Positions 36,810-45,680 of a DNA stretch of 64,000 nucleotides are shown one piece after another. Both the position numbers and the translations under genes were made by a program. This DNA is from Gordonia zhenghanii (GTDB taxonomy: Bacteria > Actinomycetota > Actinomycetes > Mycobacteriales > Mycobacteriaceae). The notes beneath the pieces were generated by a model. That model saw nothing but the letters and a program-made list of their open reading frames with translations. It did no database searches and was not told the DNA's origin. Location: contig NZ_JAKKOQ010000007.1 in the NCBI RefSeq assembly GCF_021738965.1, forward strand, positions 157,620 through 221,619, in the 5' to 3' direction. Within the stretch, counting starts at the first letter, position 1; every line of letters begins with the position of its first letter.

Positions 36810-38401
36810 CGGTTGGGGTCCTCCCTGAGTTCGACGGTCGCGACGTCGTCCAGCGCTCGCTGGAGTTCCCCCGACGCGTCGGCGCGTATGCGCTCAACAC
36901 TAGTGCCCGGGTAGGGCCTCGTCATTTGTCCGTAGATCTTCACTTTGGGTTCGGTCCCGCTCGGCCGCACGAAGACCCGAAGTGTCTGCGCCACCCCGCC
37001 GGTCGAGCCCCCTCCGCCGGTCGAGCGAAGTCGAGACCCCTCTCCGCCGGTCGAGCGAAGTCGAGACCCCACCAACTCCACCCCGTCGGTCCGCGGCCCG
37101 TCGCCGCGGACCGCATAGTCGTCGACGGTCACGTCGAACCCGACGAGGACCTTCGGCGGGTTGGTGCGCAACGTCGCCATGAACGACGCGATCTGGGCCG
37201 GGTCGTCGAACCGGAGGGAGCGTTGCGCGGTGACGTAGACGCCGCGGCGCTGTGCGAGCCGGTCGAGGGCGGCAGCCAATCCGCCGCGGACCGCCCAGTC
37301 CTGTGCGATCCGCGCGCAGGCAACGGCCGCGCTGATGCCGTCCTTGTCGCGGACTGCGTCGGGGTCGACGCAGTGGCCGATGGCTTCTTCGTAGGCGTAG
37401 ACGAGCGGTTCACCTGCTCGGACAAGCCATTTGAACCCGGTGAGGGTGCGGCGGGCGTCGGCGCCGCGGGCCAGCGCGTCGTCGTGCATCAGGGTCCCGG
37501 AGACGATCGAGCTCGCGACGACGGGAGCGGGTCCGCCGCGCTGGAGTGCCTCGTCGAGGATCGCGGCACCGAGGAGCGCACCGGTCTCGTCGCCGGTCAG
37601 CATCCGCCAGCCCGCACCGTCGCGGACGCCGACGGCACAGCGGTCGGCGTCCGGATCGAGGGCGATCGCCAGGTCGGCGTCCACCCGTGCGGCGGTCTCC
37701 AGGAGGAGGTCAGCGGCTCCCGGCTCCTCGGGATTGGGGAACGCGACGGTGGGGAAGTCGGGGTCGGGCGCGAACTGTGCGGGCACCGGATGAACGTCGT
37801 CGAAGCCCGCCTGCCGCAGCGCGTCGACGACGAGGGCTCCGCCGACGCCGTGCATCGCGGTCACTGCGATGCGGATGTCCGGGCCGTCGGTCGCCGGGAA
37901 CCGGACGCGGAGCCTCGCGAGGTAATCGTCGCGGACGCGGCGGGCGCGGTCGTCTGGCTCGACGGTCGTGCGCGGAACGTCGTCGCCGACGGTGCGGATC
38001 GCCTGCTCGATCTCGCGGTCGGCGGGCTCGACGAGCTGGGCTCCGCCGTCGAGGTACACCTTGTAGCCGTTGTCGGCCGGCGGGTTGTGCGAGGCCGTCA
38101 CCATGACGCCTGCGACTGCTCCGAGCGCCCGGCACGCGAACGCGACGAGCGGCGTCGGCCCCGGATCGGGGAGCGCGACGACGTCGAACCCGCTGGCGGC
38201 CAACACTTCTCGGGTGACTGCAGCGAAGTCTTCGGAGCCGTGGCGCGCATCGCGTCCGACGACGACGGTCCCGCCCGCGTGGTCGTTCGCGGTGAGCCAG
38301 GCAGCGAGACCCGCCGTCGCGCGTGTCACGGTGGCGACGTTCATCCCGTCCGGACCGTCCTGGACGGGGCCGCGCAGGCCTGCGGTGCCGAACGCGAGCA
38401 T
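36806..38401 (-). CDS. pmmB: phosphoglucomutase/phosphomannomutase with repeat-encoded insert
   Basis: A 531-aa alpha-D-phosphohexomutase, probably acting as phosphopentomutase or hexomutase next to nucleoside phosphorylase. ATG at 38401 overlaps the pnp stop. Motifs in order are the phosphoserine loop TASHNPPADNGYK (about 103), the metal loop DPDADR (about 252), the sugar-binding EEAIGH (about 339) and the phosphate-binding RPSGTEPKVKIY (about 482). Between domains 3 and 4 (about residues 442-466) are two GSRLRSTGG units and a GGSTGG fragment. These are translated from copies of the dispersed genomic repeat, an in-frame element insertion. Confidence 0.9.
   Translation of the reverse strand: MLAFGTAGLRGPVQDGPDGMNVATVTRATAGLAAWLTANDHAGGTVVVGRDARHGSEDFAAVTREVLAASGFDVVALPDPGPTPLVAFACRALGAVAGVMVTASHNPPADNGYKVYLDGGAQLVEPADREIEQAIRTVGDDVPRTTVEPDDRARRVRDDYLARLRVRFPATDGPDIRIAVTAMHGVGGALVVDALRQAGFDDVHPVPAQFAPDPDFPTVAFPNPEEPGAADLLLETAARVDADLAIALDPDADRCAVGVRDGAGWRMLTGDETGALLGAAILDEALQRGGPAPVVASSIVSGTLMHDDALARGADARRTLTGFKWLVRAGEPLVYAYEEAIGHCVDPDAVRDKDGISAAVACARIAQDWAVRGGLAAALDRLAQRRGVYVTAQRSLRFDDPAQIASFMATLRTNPPKVLVGFDVTVDDYAVRGDGPRTDGVELVGSRLRSTGGEGSRLRSTGGGGSTGGVAQTLRVFVRPSGTEPKVKIYGQMTRPYPGTSVERIRADASGELQRALDDVATVELREDPNR
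37003..37074. repeat. dispersed repeat inside the pmmB coding region
   Basis: Two full reverse-complement copies of the GGTCTCGACTTCGCTCGACC unit plus a partial third lie in frame in pmmB and encode GSRLRSTGG twice. They sit just before the last domain. This is the one place where that repeat family interrupts a gene in this window. Confidence 0.85.
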
Positions 38402-39216
38402 CAGGAGCGACTGCCGATCTCGCGGACCACCGACGCGAGGAGTCGGCCCATCCGGGCGGCCGAATCGCGTCCGACGGCGAGGACTTCGGCGTGGTCGAGC
38501 GCCTCCCCGGTGATGCCTGCGGCGAGGTTGGTGACGAGGGACAGGCCGAGCACGTCCAGGCCCGCGGCACGCGCGGCGATCGTCTCGTGGACCGTCGACA
38601 TGCCGACGAGGTCGGCGCCCATGGTGGCCAGCATCGCGATCTCGGCAGGCGTCTCGTACTGGGGTCCGGGCAGTCCGGCGTAGACGCCTTCGGCCAAGCT
38701 GGGGTCGATGCGTCGCGCGGCGTCGCGCAGGGCAGGCGAGTACGCGTCGACCATGTTGACGAAATGCGCGCCTGCCAGCGGCGACCGTCCGGTCAGATTG
38801 ATCTGGTCGGCGATGAGGACGGGCTCGCCGACAGCCATGCCGGGCCGGATCCCGCCTGCTGCGTTGGTCACCACGACGGTGTGTGCGCCGGTCGCGGCCG
38901 CGGTCCGGATCGGGTGCACGACGCGCGCCAGATCGTGGCCCTCGTAGGCGTGGATGCGGCCGAGCATCACCAGCACCCGCACCCCGTCGACGTCGATCGA
39001 CGCGATGGTGCCCGCGTGCCCCTGCGCGGACGGCGGGGTGAACCCGGGCACGTCGAGCATGCTGACCTCGGCGGACGGCGTGCCGATCGCGGCAGCGGCA
39101 GGCGCCCAACCCGATCCGAGTACGACGGCCACATCGTGACGGGGGCAAGCGGTCTCGGTGGCGACGGTGTCGGCGGCCGCGACTGCGGCGGCTTCGGGGT
39201 CGAGGGTCGGATCCAT
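38401..39216 (-). CDS. deoD: purine nucleoside phosphorylase
   Basis: A 271-aa trimeric-type PNP that splits purine nucleosides with phosphate. Key motifs are [21 protein letters not shown] with the catalytic His region, [24 protein letters not shown] and [14 protein letters not shown]. The symbol follows M. tuberculosis deoD (Rv3307). It is the first gene of a pnp-pmmB-membrane protein operon, with one-base (TGATG) and 4-bp overlaps. It is divergent from the enoyl-CoA hydratase gene across 29 bp. Confidence 0.93.
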   Translation of the reverse strand: MDPTLDPEAAAVAAADTVATETACPRHDVAVVLGSGWAPAAAAIGTPSAEVSMLDVPGFTPPSAQGHAGTIASIDVDGVRVLVMLGRIHAYEGHDLARVVHPIRTAAATGAHTVVVTNAAGGIRPGMAVGEPVLIADQINLTGRSPLAGAHFVNMVDAYSPALRDAARRIDPSLAEGVYAGLPGPQYETPAEIAMLATMGADLVGMSTVHETIAARAAGLDVLGLSLVTNLAAGITGEALDHAEVLAVGRDSAARMGRLLASVVREIGSRS

Positions 39217-39245
39217 GGGTCAACCCTAAGATAAGGTTTTCAGCT

Positions 39246-39941
39246 ATGCCGTACTTGAACGTGACCGACGACGCTGCCGAGCTCTACCTGGGGGCGCAGG
39301 GCTCCGAACTGGACGAGGCGAACCCGGAGAACCGTTTCCAGCTGGAGTGGATCGAACAGGTCACCGCGCTCGTCGACGAGGCGATCGCCGCCCGCAAGCC
39401 GCTGATCGTGTCGGCGACCGGCAAGTTCTTCACCAACGGCCTCGACACCGATTTCGTGTTCGCCAACGGCGACAAGCTGCCGTCGTACCTGGACACCGTG
39501 CACCAGCTGTACGTGAAGTTCCTGACCGTCCCCGCGCCGGTGATCGTGGCGATCAACGGTCACGCGTTCGGTGCGGGCGCGATGCTGGCGCTGTGCGCTG
39601 ATTACCGCATCATGCGGTCGGACCGGGGCTTCTTCTCGCTCCCCGAAGCCGCGCTGAACATGCCGTTCACCCGCGGCATGGCGGCACTCGTGCGGACCCG
39701 GACGCCCGATGCGACCGCGACCGAGGCGATGCTGACGAGCCGTCGGTACGGCGGCGACGACGCGGTGTCCGCGGGAATCGCCGAAGAGGCGGTCGCGGCG
39801 GACGCACTCCTGGAGCGCGCGCGTGAGGTGGCCCGCGAGCGCACCCCGCTGGTCGGCGACAACCAGGCGACGATCAAGCGCGGGCTGCGTCTGCCGCTGT
39901 TGGAGGATCTGAACACGCCGACCCCGGCGACCCTCCTCTGA
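39246..39941 (+). CDS. enoyl-CoA hydratase/isomerase family protein
   Basis: A 231-aa crotonase-fold protein, shorter than typical hydratases (about 260). The oxyanion-hole motif is INGHAFGAGAMLALCADYRI. SLPEAALNMPFTRG contains one candidate catalytic Glu. The first segment (SATGKFFTNGLDTDFVFANG) resembles delta3,delta2-enoyl-CoA isomerases. The stop overlaps the start of the M20 gene. The substrate is unknown. Confidence 0.85.
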   Translation: MPYLNVTDDAAELYLGAQGSELDEANPENRFQLEWIEQVTALVDEAIAARKPLIVSATGKFFTNGLDTDFVFANGDKLPSYLDTVHQLYVKFLTVPAPVIVAINGHAFGAGAMLALCADYRIMRSDRGFFSLPEAALNMPFTRGMAALVRTRTPDATATEAMLTSRRYGGDDAVSAGIAEEAVAADALLERAREVARERTPLVGDNQATIKRGLRLPLLEDLNTPTPATLL

Positions 39942-41104
39942 TGCTTCCCGTCATCTCCGACTGGCTCGACGCCAACCTCGACCGCGCGATCGGGTGGCGC
40001 CGGGAACTCCACGCGTCGCCGGAGCTGTCGATGCAGGAGACGAAGACGACGGCGACCGTCGTCCGCATCCTCACCGAGGCGGGCCTGTCACCGCGCGTGC
40101 TTCCCAAAGGCACGGGGGTGGTCTGCGACCTCGGGCCGACCGACAAGCCCCGTATCGGACTGCGCGCCGACCTCGACGGCCTACCCGTGCCCGAGCAGAC
40201 CGGGTTGCCGTTCGCGTCTCGTAACGAGGGCGTCTCGCACTCGTGCGGGCACGACGCGCATTCGGCGATCCTGCTGGGCGTCGGAACGCTGCTCGCCGAG
40301 ATCGATCGCGGCGCCGGCCTGCCCTTCGGCGTCCGGCTGCTGTTCCAGGCTGCGGAAGAAGTGATGCCCGGCGGTGCGCTCGACGCCATCGACGCGGGTG
40401 TCGCCGACGGACTCAGCCGCATCTTCGCGCTCCACTGCGAGCCGCACATCCAGGTGGGCTCCGTCGGGCTGCGGGCCGGTCCGTTGACGTCGGCCGCGGA
40501 CCGCGTCGAGGTGCACCTGCACGGGCCGGGCGGACACAGTTCGCGGCCGCACCTGACCAACGATCTGGTGTACGCGATGGGCGCGATCGTCACCGGTGTG
40601 GCCGGCGTCCTGTCGCGGCGCGTCGACCCCCGTTCGGGCACCGTCGTCACCTGGGGTGCGGTGCACGCGGGCAACGCGCCGAACGCGATCCCGCAGGAAG
40701 GTCGTATGCGGGGAACGGTCCGTACCGGAGACCGCGACACCTGGCAACTTCTGGAACCGTTGGTGCGCAGCGTGATCGGCGAGATCGCCGCACCGCTCGG
40801 CGTCGCGTGTGACATCACTTACTTCCGCGGTGTGCCGCCCGTGGTGAACGACGCCGACAGCGTCGCGCTGATGCGACGCAGTGTTGAGGCGCTCGGTCCC
40901 GGCGCGGACGTCGACACCCCGCAGTCGGCGGGCGGCGAGGACTTCGCCTGGTATCTCGAACGTGTCCCCGGTGCGATGGCGCGCCTGGGCGTGTGGAGTG
41001 GAACCGGTCCGATGTGCGATCTGCACCAGCCGAACTTCGACATCGACGAGCGCGCCATCGGAATCGGGATCGCCGTCATGGCCGGGGTCGCGCTCGGTGT
41101 CTGA
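39941..41104 (+). CDS. M20-family amidohydrolase (AmiA/AmiB-like)
   Basis: A 387-aa metallo-amidohydrolase of the HipO/aminoacylase branch, like the mycobacterial AmiA1/AmiB1 found at the same position. Metal ligands are visible in GLRADLDGLPVPEQ, SHSCGHDAHSAILLG and LLFQAAEEVMPGGAL, with a dimerisation-domain His in GPGGHSSRP. The C-terminal metal His is probably in DLHQPNF, where the family usually has a longer LHNP-type motif. It likely hydrolyses N-acyl amino acids or related amides. It is coupled to the enoyl-CoA hydratase gene. Confidence 0.88.
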   Translation: MLPVISDWLDANLDRAIGWRRELHASPELSMQETKTTATVVRILTEAGLSPRVLPKGTGVVCDLGPTDKPRIGLRADLDGLPVPEQTGLPFASRNEGVSHSCGHDAHSAILLGVGTLLAEIDRGAGLPFGVRLLFQAAEEVMPGGALDAIDAGVADGLSRIFALHCEPHIQVGSVGLRAGPLTSAADRVEVHLHGPGGHSSRPHLTNDLVYAMGAIVTGVAGVLSRRVDPRSGTVVTWGAVHAGNAPNAIPQEGRMRGTVRTGDRDTWQLLEPLVRSVIGEIAAPLGVACDITYFRGVPPVVNDADSVALMRRSVEALGPGADVDTPQSAGGEDFAWYLERVPGAMARLGVWSGTGPMCDLHQPNFDIDERAIGIGIAVMAGVALGV

Positions 41105-41137
41105 GCCTCGGTTTTCGGGAGGCGGCGCTTTCCGGAG

Positions 41138-41626
41138 TCAGTCGTCGTCGAGCGGCGCGTCGGGTCCTGGTCCGACGTTGCGCGCCTCGTGCAGACGGAG
41201 TCGTTCGACGTAATCGGCTGGGGCACCGGCGATCTCGGCGGCGTCGGCCATGACTCCGAGGTATCGGGCCGACGGTAGTCCGCCCTCGTAGCCGTCGATC
41301 ACATACAGCCAGGCGAGAACCGGGCCGTCTGTGGTGTCGACGCGGGCCCGCACCTTGCGGTGAACGCCGAGTTCGGTGCCCTCCCACTGGTCGAGGTTCT
41401 TCTCGTCCTCGGCGGGGACGTCGTAGAGGACCACGAAGACGCAGGCGTCGCGGTCGTCACGGTCTTCGGTGACGGTCGCGAGGGAGCCCTCCCACCCGAT
41501 GTCGTCGCCCGCGAAGGTCAGTCGCCAGCCCTTGAGCCAACCGGTCGATGACATGGGGGAGTGCGGCGCCCGCTGCAGCATCTGCGCGGGATCCATGTTC
41601 GAGGCGTAGGCGGCGTAGATCGGCAC
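41138..41626 (-). CDS. gamma-glutamylcyclotransferase-like protein
   Basis: A 162-aa AIG2/GGCT-fold protein corresponding to M. tuberculosis Rv3304 by position. It starts MPIYAAYASNMDPAQMLQRA, the classical YGSNL-type motif in the variant YASNM. The catalytic acid may be the Glu in QWEGTEL. RARVDTTDGPVLAWLYVIDG and PSARYLGVM follow in the second half. The substrate in actinobacteria is not known. Confidence 0.8.
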   Translation of the reverse strand: MPIYAAYASNMDPAQMLQRAPHSPMSSTGWLKGWRLTFAGDDIGWEGSLATVTEDRDDRDACVFVVLYDVPAEDEKNLDQWEGTELGVHRKVRARVDTTDGPVLAWLYVIDGYEGGLPSARYLGVMADAAEIAGAPADYVERLRLHEARNVGPGPDAPLDDD

Positions 41627-41725
41627 GGGGCCAAGCCTATGCGCTCGCGCGATGCGATGCAGCCGTGACCCGGCTAAGTTTGTATGGCCAGCCCCGTCGA
41701 GAGTCAGTCATAGGAGAGTGTCACA

Positions 41726-43129
41726 GTGTCCAGAATCGTGATCATCGGCGGAGGCCCTGCGGGCTACGAGGCGGCTCTGGCGGGAGCGGCATACGGCGCC
41801 GACATCACGATGATCGACTCGGACGGCCCGGGCGGTGCGTGCGTGCTCTGGGACTGTGTGCCGTCGAAGACGTTCATCGCGTCCACCGGTATCCGCACCG
41901 ACGTGCGACGTGCCCGCGATCTCGGCGTCCACGTGCAGGTCGACGCGTCGGCGATCGACCTCCCGCGCATCCATCAGCGGGTGAAGGATCTCGCGTTCGC
42001 CCAGTCGGCCGACATCCGCGCCCGCCTGACCAGCGAAGGCGTCAAGATCGTCGCAGGCCGCGCCTACCTCGCGAAGACGCAGCCCGGAGTCGGAGCGCAC
42101 ACCGTCGTCGCCACGCTGCCCGACGGCTCCGAAGAGCGGTACGACGCCGACGTGGTCCTCATCTCGACCGGTGCGTCGCCGCGCGTGCTGCCGACCGCGG
42201 TGCCCGACGGCGAACGCATCCTCAACTGGCGTCAGCTGTACGACCTCGAAGTACTGCCCGACCACCTGATCATCGTCGGCTCCGGTGTGACCGGCGCCGA
42301 GTTCGCGCACGCCTACACCGAGCTGGGCGTCGACGTGACCCTCGTGTCGAGCCGCGATCGCGTGCTGCCGCACGAGGACGAGGACGCGGCTCTCGTCCTG
42401 GAGGACGTGTTCTCCGAGCGCGGTGTGACGCTCATCAAGCACGCCCGCGCCGATCGGGTGACGCGCGACGCCGATTCGGCGACCGTCCACCTCGCCGACG
42501 GCAAGGAGGTGACCGGATCGCATGTGCTGATGACGGTCGGCTCGGTGCCGAACACCGACGGCGTGAACCTGGAGGAGGCCGGCGTCGACGTCGATCGCAA
42601 CGGCTACATCACCGTCGACAGGGTGAGCCGCACGTCGGTGCCGGGCGTGTACGCCGCGGGTGACTGCACCGGCCTGCTCCCGCTGGCCTCGGTCGCCGCC
42701 ATGCAGGGACGCATCGCGATGTATCACTCGCTCGGCGAAGGCGTCAGCCCGCTGCGACTCAAGACGGTCGCATCGGCCATCTTCACGCGGCCCGAGATCG
42801 CGAACGTCGGGGTGTCGCAGAAGGCGATCGACGCGGGCGAGTACCCGGCGCGCACCGTCATGCTTCCGCTCAAGACCAATCCGCGCGCCAAGATGAGCGG
42901 TCTGCGCCGCGGCTTCATCAAGATCTTCTGCCGCCCCGCGACGGGTGTGGTGATCGGCGGCGTCGTCGTCGCGCCGAATGCGTCCGAACTGATCCTGCCG
43001 ATCGCACTCGCGGTCGAGAACAAGCTGCAGGTGTCCGAGGTCGCGAACACGTTCTCGGTGTACCCGTCGCTGTCCGGGTCGGTCGCCGAGGCGGCGCGCC
43101 AGCTCGTCCGACACGACGACCTGGACTGA
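41726..43129 (+). CDS. lpdA: LpdA-type NAD(P)H quinone reductase / disulfide oxidoreductase
   Basis: A 467-aa FAD flavoprotein matching mycobacterial LpdA (Rv3303c) in position and most features. It starts at GTG 41726 with RIVIIGGGPAGYEAALAGAA for FAD. The active-site region is GGACVLWDCVPSKTF, with both Cys of the CxxxxC pair. The NAD(P) site is IIVGSGVTGAEFAHAYTELG. YAAGDCTGLLPLASVAAMQG is the second FAD motif. At the C-terminus VYPSLSGSVAEAAR has Tyr where lipoamide dehydrogenases have the catalytic His, so it is not a standard lipoamide dehydrogenase. Confidence 0.88.
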   Translation: MSRIVIIGGGPAGYEAALAGAAYGADITMIDSDGPGGACVLWDCVPSKTFIASTGIRTDVRRARDLGVHVQVDASAIDLPRIHQRVKDLAFAQSADIRARLTSEGVKIVAGRAYLAKTQPGVGAHTVVATLPDGSEERYDADVVLISTGASPRVLPTAVPDGERILNWRQLYDLEVLPDHLIIVGSGVTGAEFAHAYTELGVDVTLVSSRDRVLPHEDEDAALVLEDVFSERGVTLIKHARADRVTRDADSATVHLADGKEVTGSHVLMTVGSVPNTDGVNLEEAGVDVDRNGYITVDRVSRTSVPGVYAAGDCTGLLPLASVAAMQGRIAMYHSLGEGVSPLRLKTVASAIFTRPEIANVGVSQKAIDAGEYPARTVMLPLKTNPRAKMSGLRRGFIKIFCRPATGVVIGGVVVAPNASELILPIALAVENKLQVSEVANTFSVYPSLSGSVAEAARQLVRHDDLD

Positions 43130-43138
43130 CGGCCGACC

Positions 43139-44554
43139 TTGGCTTCTTCCTGGTCCGAACTCGCCGCACGTGAGCACCGGGCGTCGGTCGTCGTGCTCGC
43201 AGGCGGCGTCGCCCTGTATGCGATCAACGTCTATCTGACGACGAGTCTGCTGCCGAACGCCGTCGCCGACATCGGCGGCGAAGAGCTCTATTCGTGGACG
43301 ATGACGGTGTTCCTCGTCGCATCGGTCATCTCGTCGATGCTGGTCAGCTTGGTGCTGTCCCGATTCGGTGCGCGGTGGGCGTACGTCGCCGGGTTCGCGG
43401 GCTTCGCAGCGGGCACCGTGATCGCGGGCCTCTCGCCGACGATGGTCGTGATGCTCATCGGGCGCGGCGTTCAGGGGCTCGCGGGCGGTCTGCTCGTCGG
43501 CCTCGGTTTCGCGGTGGTGCGCACCGTGCTGCCCGCACGTCTGTGGCAGCGGTCGATCGCGCTGATGTCGGCGATGTGGGGTGTCGGGAACGTGATCGGG
43601 CCGATCGTCGGCGGCTTCTTCGCGCAGATCGGCGCCTGGCGTGGCGCGTTTGCACTGCTCGCCGTGATCGCCGTCGGTCTCATCGCCCTCACCTTCCGAG
43701 CGCTGCCCGCCGGGTCGGGGGAGGCGTCGGCGGACGGCGTCCCGTGGGGTTCGCTCGTGCTGTTGACGGGCGCGGCCGCCGCGGTGTCGATCGCCTCGAT
43801 CGTCGACGGCGCAGCCACCGTGATCCTCCTGGTGGTCGCACTGGCCGCGGGCGCGGTGTTCGTCCTGTACGAACGCGGCGCGTCGAACCGAGTGCTGCCG
43901 GAGATGACCTACCGCGGCCGGTCGCCGCTGCGCTGGATCTACCTCGGCATCATCGTCCTCGCAATGGTGTCGACGATCGAGATGTTCATCCCGCTGTTCG
44001 GTCAGCGGATCGGCGGCCTCGGCCCGTTGGCCGCCGGGCTCCTCGGCGCCGCGATCTCGTGGGGGTGGACTGTCGGGACGCTGTCGAGCAGCGGCGCGGA
44101 GAGCGAGAAGATGCGTCGCGTCGTCCGGGTCGCGGGCCCGCTGATACTGGGCGCCGGACTGGCCGCCTACGGGCTCCTGCAGGTGGACGATCCGTCGGTC
44201 TGGGTGATCGTCGGCTGGTATGCGACGCTGCTGTTCGCCGGAACCGGGATCGGCATGGCGATCTCACACTGGTTCACCGCCGGGATGCGCGTGAGCACCG
44301 ACGACGCCGAGGCCGCGCAGGCTTCCGCGGGCCTCAACACCAGCCAGCTGATCGCCAACGCATTCGGCTCCGCCATCGCTGGCGTCCTCGTCTCGTTGGG
44401 CGGACCCGACGTCGTCGGCTCGGCTCGCGTCCTGACCTTCGGCTTCGCCGCTCTGGCCCTGGTCGGCGTGCTCGTCGCCTTCCGCGAGTTCGCCGCCGCG
44501 AAGTCCTGGCAGCTCGGCGCCGGCGCGCCTCGAGAGCGCGACGTCGAGCTCTAA
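43139..44554 (+). CDS. MFS transporter (drug:H+ antiporter type)
   Basis: A 471-aa major facilitator protein with about 12-14 helices, starting at TTG 43139, nine bases after lpdA. The signatures are LVLSRFGARWAYVAG in loop 2-3, MLIGRGVQGLAGGLLVGLGF in helix 4 and GNVIGPIVGGFFAQIGAWRG, the motif C of antiporters, in helix 5. Export of a toxic compound is likely but the substrate is unknown. It may be co-transcribed with lpdA. Its stop lies next to the left inverted repeat of the AbiEi-like cassette. Confidence 0.83.
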   Translation: MASSWSELAAREHRASVVVLAGGVALYAINVYLTTSLLPNAVADIGGEELYSWTMTVFLVASVISSMLVSLVLSRFGARWAYVAGFAGFAAGTVIAGLSPTMVVMLIGRGVQGLAGGLLVGLGFAVVRTVLPARLWQRSIALMSAMWGVGNVIGPIVGGFFAQIGAWRGAFALLAVIAVGLIALTFRALPAGSGEASADGVPWGSLVLLTGAAAAVSIASIVDGAATVILLVVALAAGAVFVLYERGASNRVLPEMTYRGRSPLRWIYLGIIVLAMVSTIEMFIPLFGQRIGGLGPLAAGLLGAAISWGWTVGTLSSSGAESEKMRRVVRVAGPLILGAGLAAYGLLQVDDPSVWVIVGWYATLLFAGTGIGMAISHWFTAGMRVSTDDAEAAQASAGLNTSQLIANAFGSAIAGVLVSLGGPDVVGSARVLTFGFAALALVGVLVAFREFAAAKSWQLGAGAPRERDVEL

Positions 44555-44562
44555 CCCTCTCG

Positions 44563-44621
44563 TTGGTGCCTAACCCTCTCGTTGGTGTCAGTGGGTGACA
44601 TCGATGGGAGGGTTAGTGGCA
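44563..44621. repeat. left 59-bp inverted repeat of the AbiEi-like cassette
   Basis: This 59-bp block recurs inverted at 45614-45672 with 57 identities. It is itself an imperfect palindrome with arms CTAACCCTC...TTGGTGTCA and the reverse. It contains the last codons and stop of the AbiEi-like gene. A short direct duplication (CCTAACCCTCTCGTTGGTG) precedes it. Confidence 0.85.
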
Positions 44622-45548
44622 TTTCGGGCAGCTTTTGAACTGCCCCTGCCACCCGCGGTCGTGAAGGGCCTTCGCCAACTTGCGCGCGGTGACGCACGGT
44701 CGGCCGAACACTTGTCCCGTGCCGAGGCGGAGCGTGAGTCGGCCAGCGGAGATGGCCGCATCCAGATCTCGTTCAAGGTCACGGTCGCGGGCCTGGGCGG
44801 AGTCGTGGAATCGCCACCCGTCGAGTTCGACGATGAGGTCGTGGTCCGGGTAGTCGAGATCGCGCAAGCCCTTTCGTCCGACGGTCGTCGGTGCCTGCCG
44901 GATCGGCTTGGGAAGGCCGTGGGGTCGTTCGACGTCGGTGAGGTACCCGTACTCGAGAACCGAGCACGTGCCGTCGCGGATGTCGATCAAGACGTCGTGC
45001 AAGAACGTGCGCCACCGAATCCTGGACCGTTCGGCCAGGGCGTGGAGTAGTCGGTCCGCCGTAGTGATGCGCGCATTCACGGCACTCGTCAGCGCGTCGA
45101 TCGCGTCGGTCTGGGTGGCGGCGGCCGACGCCACGTCGAGAACGGCTTCGACTACCCGTAGACGTGGCGGTCCCAAATTCCACAGGACGGACGTGCCGAG
45201 ATCGGCCCGACGATGTGCCACCACCCCGCGCCGCCTCTTCACAGTCCGGTTCTCGTCGATGACGATATGAATAACCGAGCCGGGATCAGGCAGCGCCGAG
45301 GTGTGCCCGAGCGCCGCCGGATACGCGTCGAGCACCGCCGCCCATGCGCGCTGTCGCCAGGTCATTTCGCCGGTGTGATCGACGTATATCCCCGGGTAGA
45401 CCACGGCCCACTCACGTCGTCGGATCAGCCGTCGGATGTCGTTGGGGTCCAGGCCGTGTTCGAGTGCCTGCCGGCGCGCGATGACTCCGTCCTGCGCAGC
45501 GAGCAGGCTCGCGACAGCGACCAACGACCCCTCATGTACCCCCGTCAT
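44613..45548 (-). CDS. AbiEi-like antitoxin domain / DUF559-type nuclease protein
   Basis: A 311-aa protein. The N-terminus (VASLLAAQDGVIARRQALEH...IRRLIRRREWAVVYPGIYV) matches the winged-helix domain of AbiEi-family antitoxins. The C-terminal part has the DUF559/Vsr-like nuclease pattern LRDLDYPDHDLIVELDGWRF, with D...V-E-x-D-G, then H and RDRDLERD. Many actinobacteria carry such proteins as solitary genes; their role is undetermined. The gene is alone between two 59-bp inverted repeats, and its final codons lie inside the left one. It interrupts an otherwise housekeeping neighbourhood. Confidence 0.8.
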   Translation of the reverse strand: MTGVHEGSLVAVASLLAAQDGVIARRQALEHGLDPNDIRRLIRRREWAVVYPGIYVDHTGEMTWRQRAWAAVLDAYPAALGHTSALPDPGSVIHIVIDENRTVKRRRGVVAHRRADLGTSVLWNLGPPRLRVVEAVLDVASAAATQTDAIDALTSAVNARITTADRLLHALAERSRIRWRTFLHDVLIDIRDGTCSVLEYGYLTDVERPHGLPKPIRQAPTTVGRKGLRDLDYPDHDLIVELDGWRFHDSAQARDRDLERDLDAAISAGRLTLRLGTGQVFGRPCVTARKLAKALHDRGWQGQFKSCPKCH

Positions 45549-45613
45549 AGCGACAGCATGACGAGCCGCGTGGCCAAGGAAAAGGCCATCTCAGCATCTG
45601 TGGATAACTCTCG

Positions 45614-45672
45614 TGCCACTAACCCTCCCATTGGTGTCACCCACTGACACCAACGAGAGGGTTAGGCACCAA
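45614..45672. repeat. right 59-bp inverted repeat of the AbiEi-like cassette
   Basis: The reverse complement matches the left repeat at 57 of 59 positions. It ends nine bases before the SRPBCC gene stop. Its self-complementary arms could also act as the SRPBCC terminator. Confidence 0.85.
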
Positions 45673-45680
45673 ACGAGCGT

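Noticed and set aside
38402..39223. Open frame extending pmmB upstream to 805 aa
   Set aside because: It lies within deoD in another frame and is Arg-rich without domain similarity; pmmB begins at 38401.
44563..45672. Insertion sequence with transposase
   Set aside because: The only gene between the inverted repeats has AbiEi and DUF559 features, not transposase motifs, and no target-site duplication was found.
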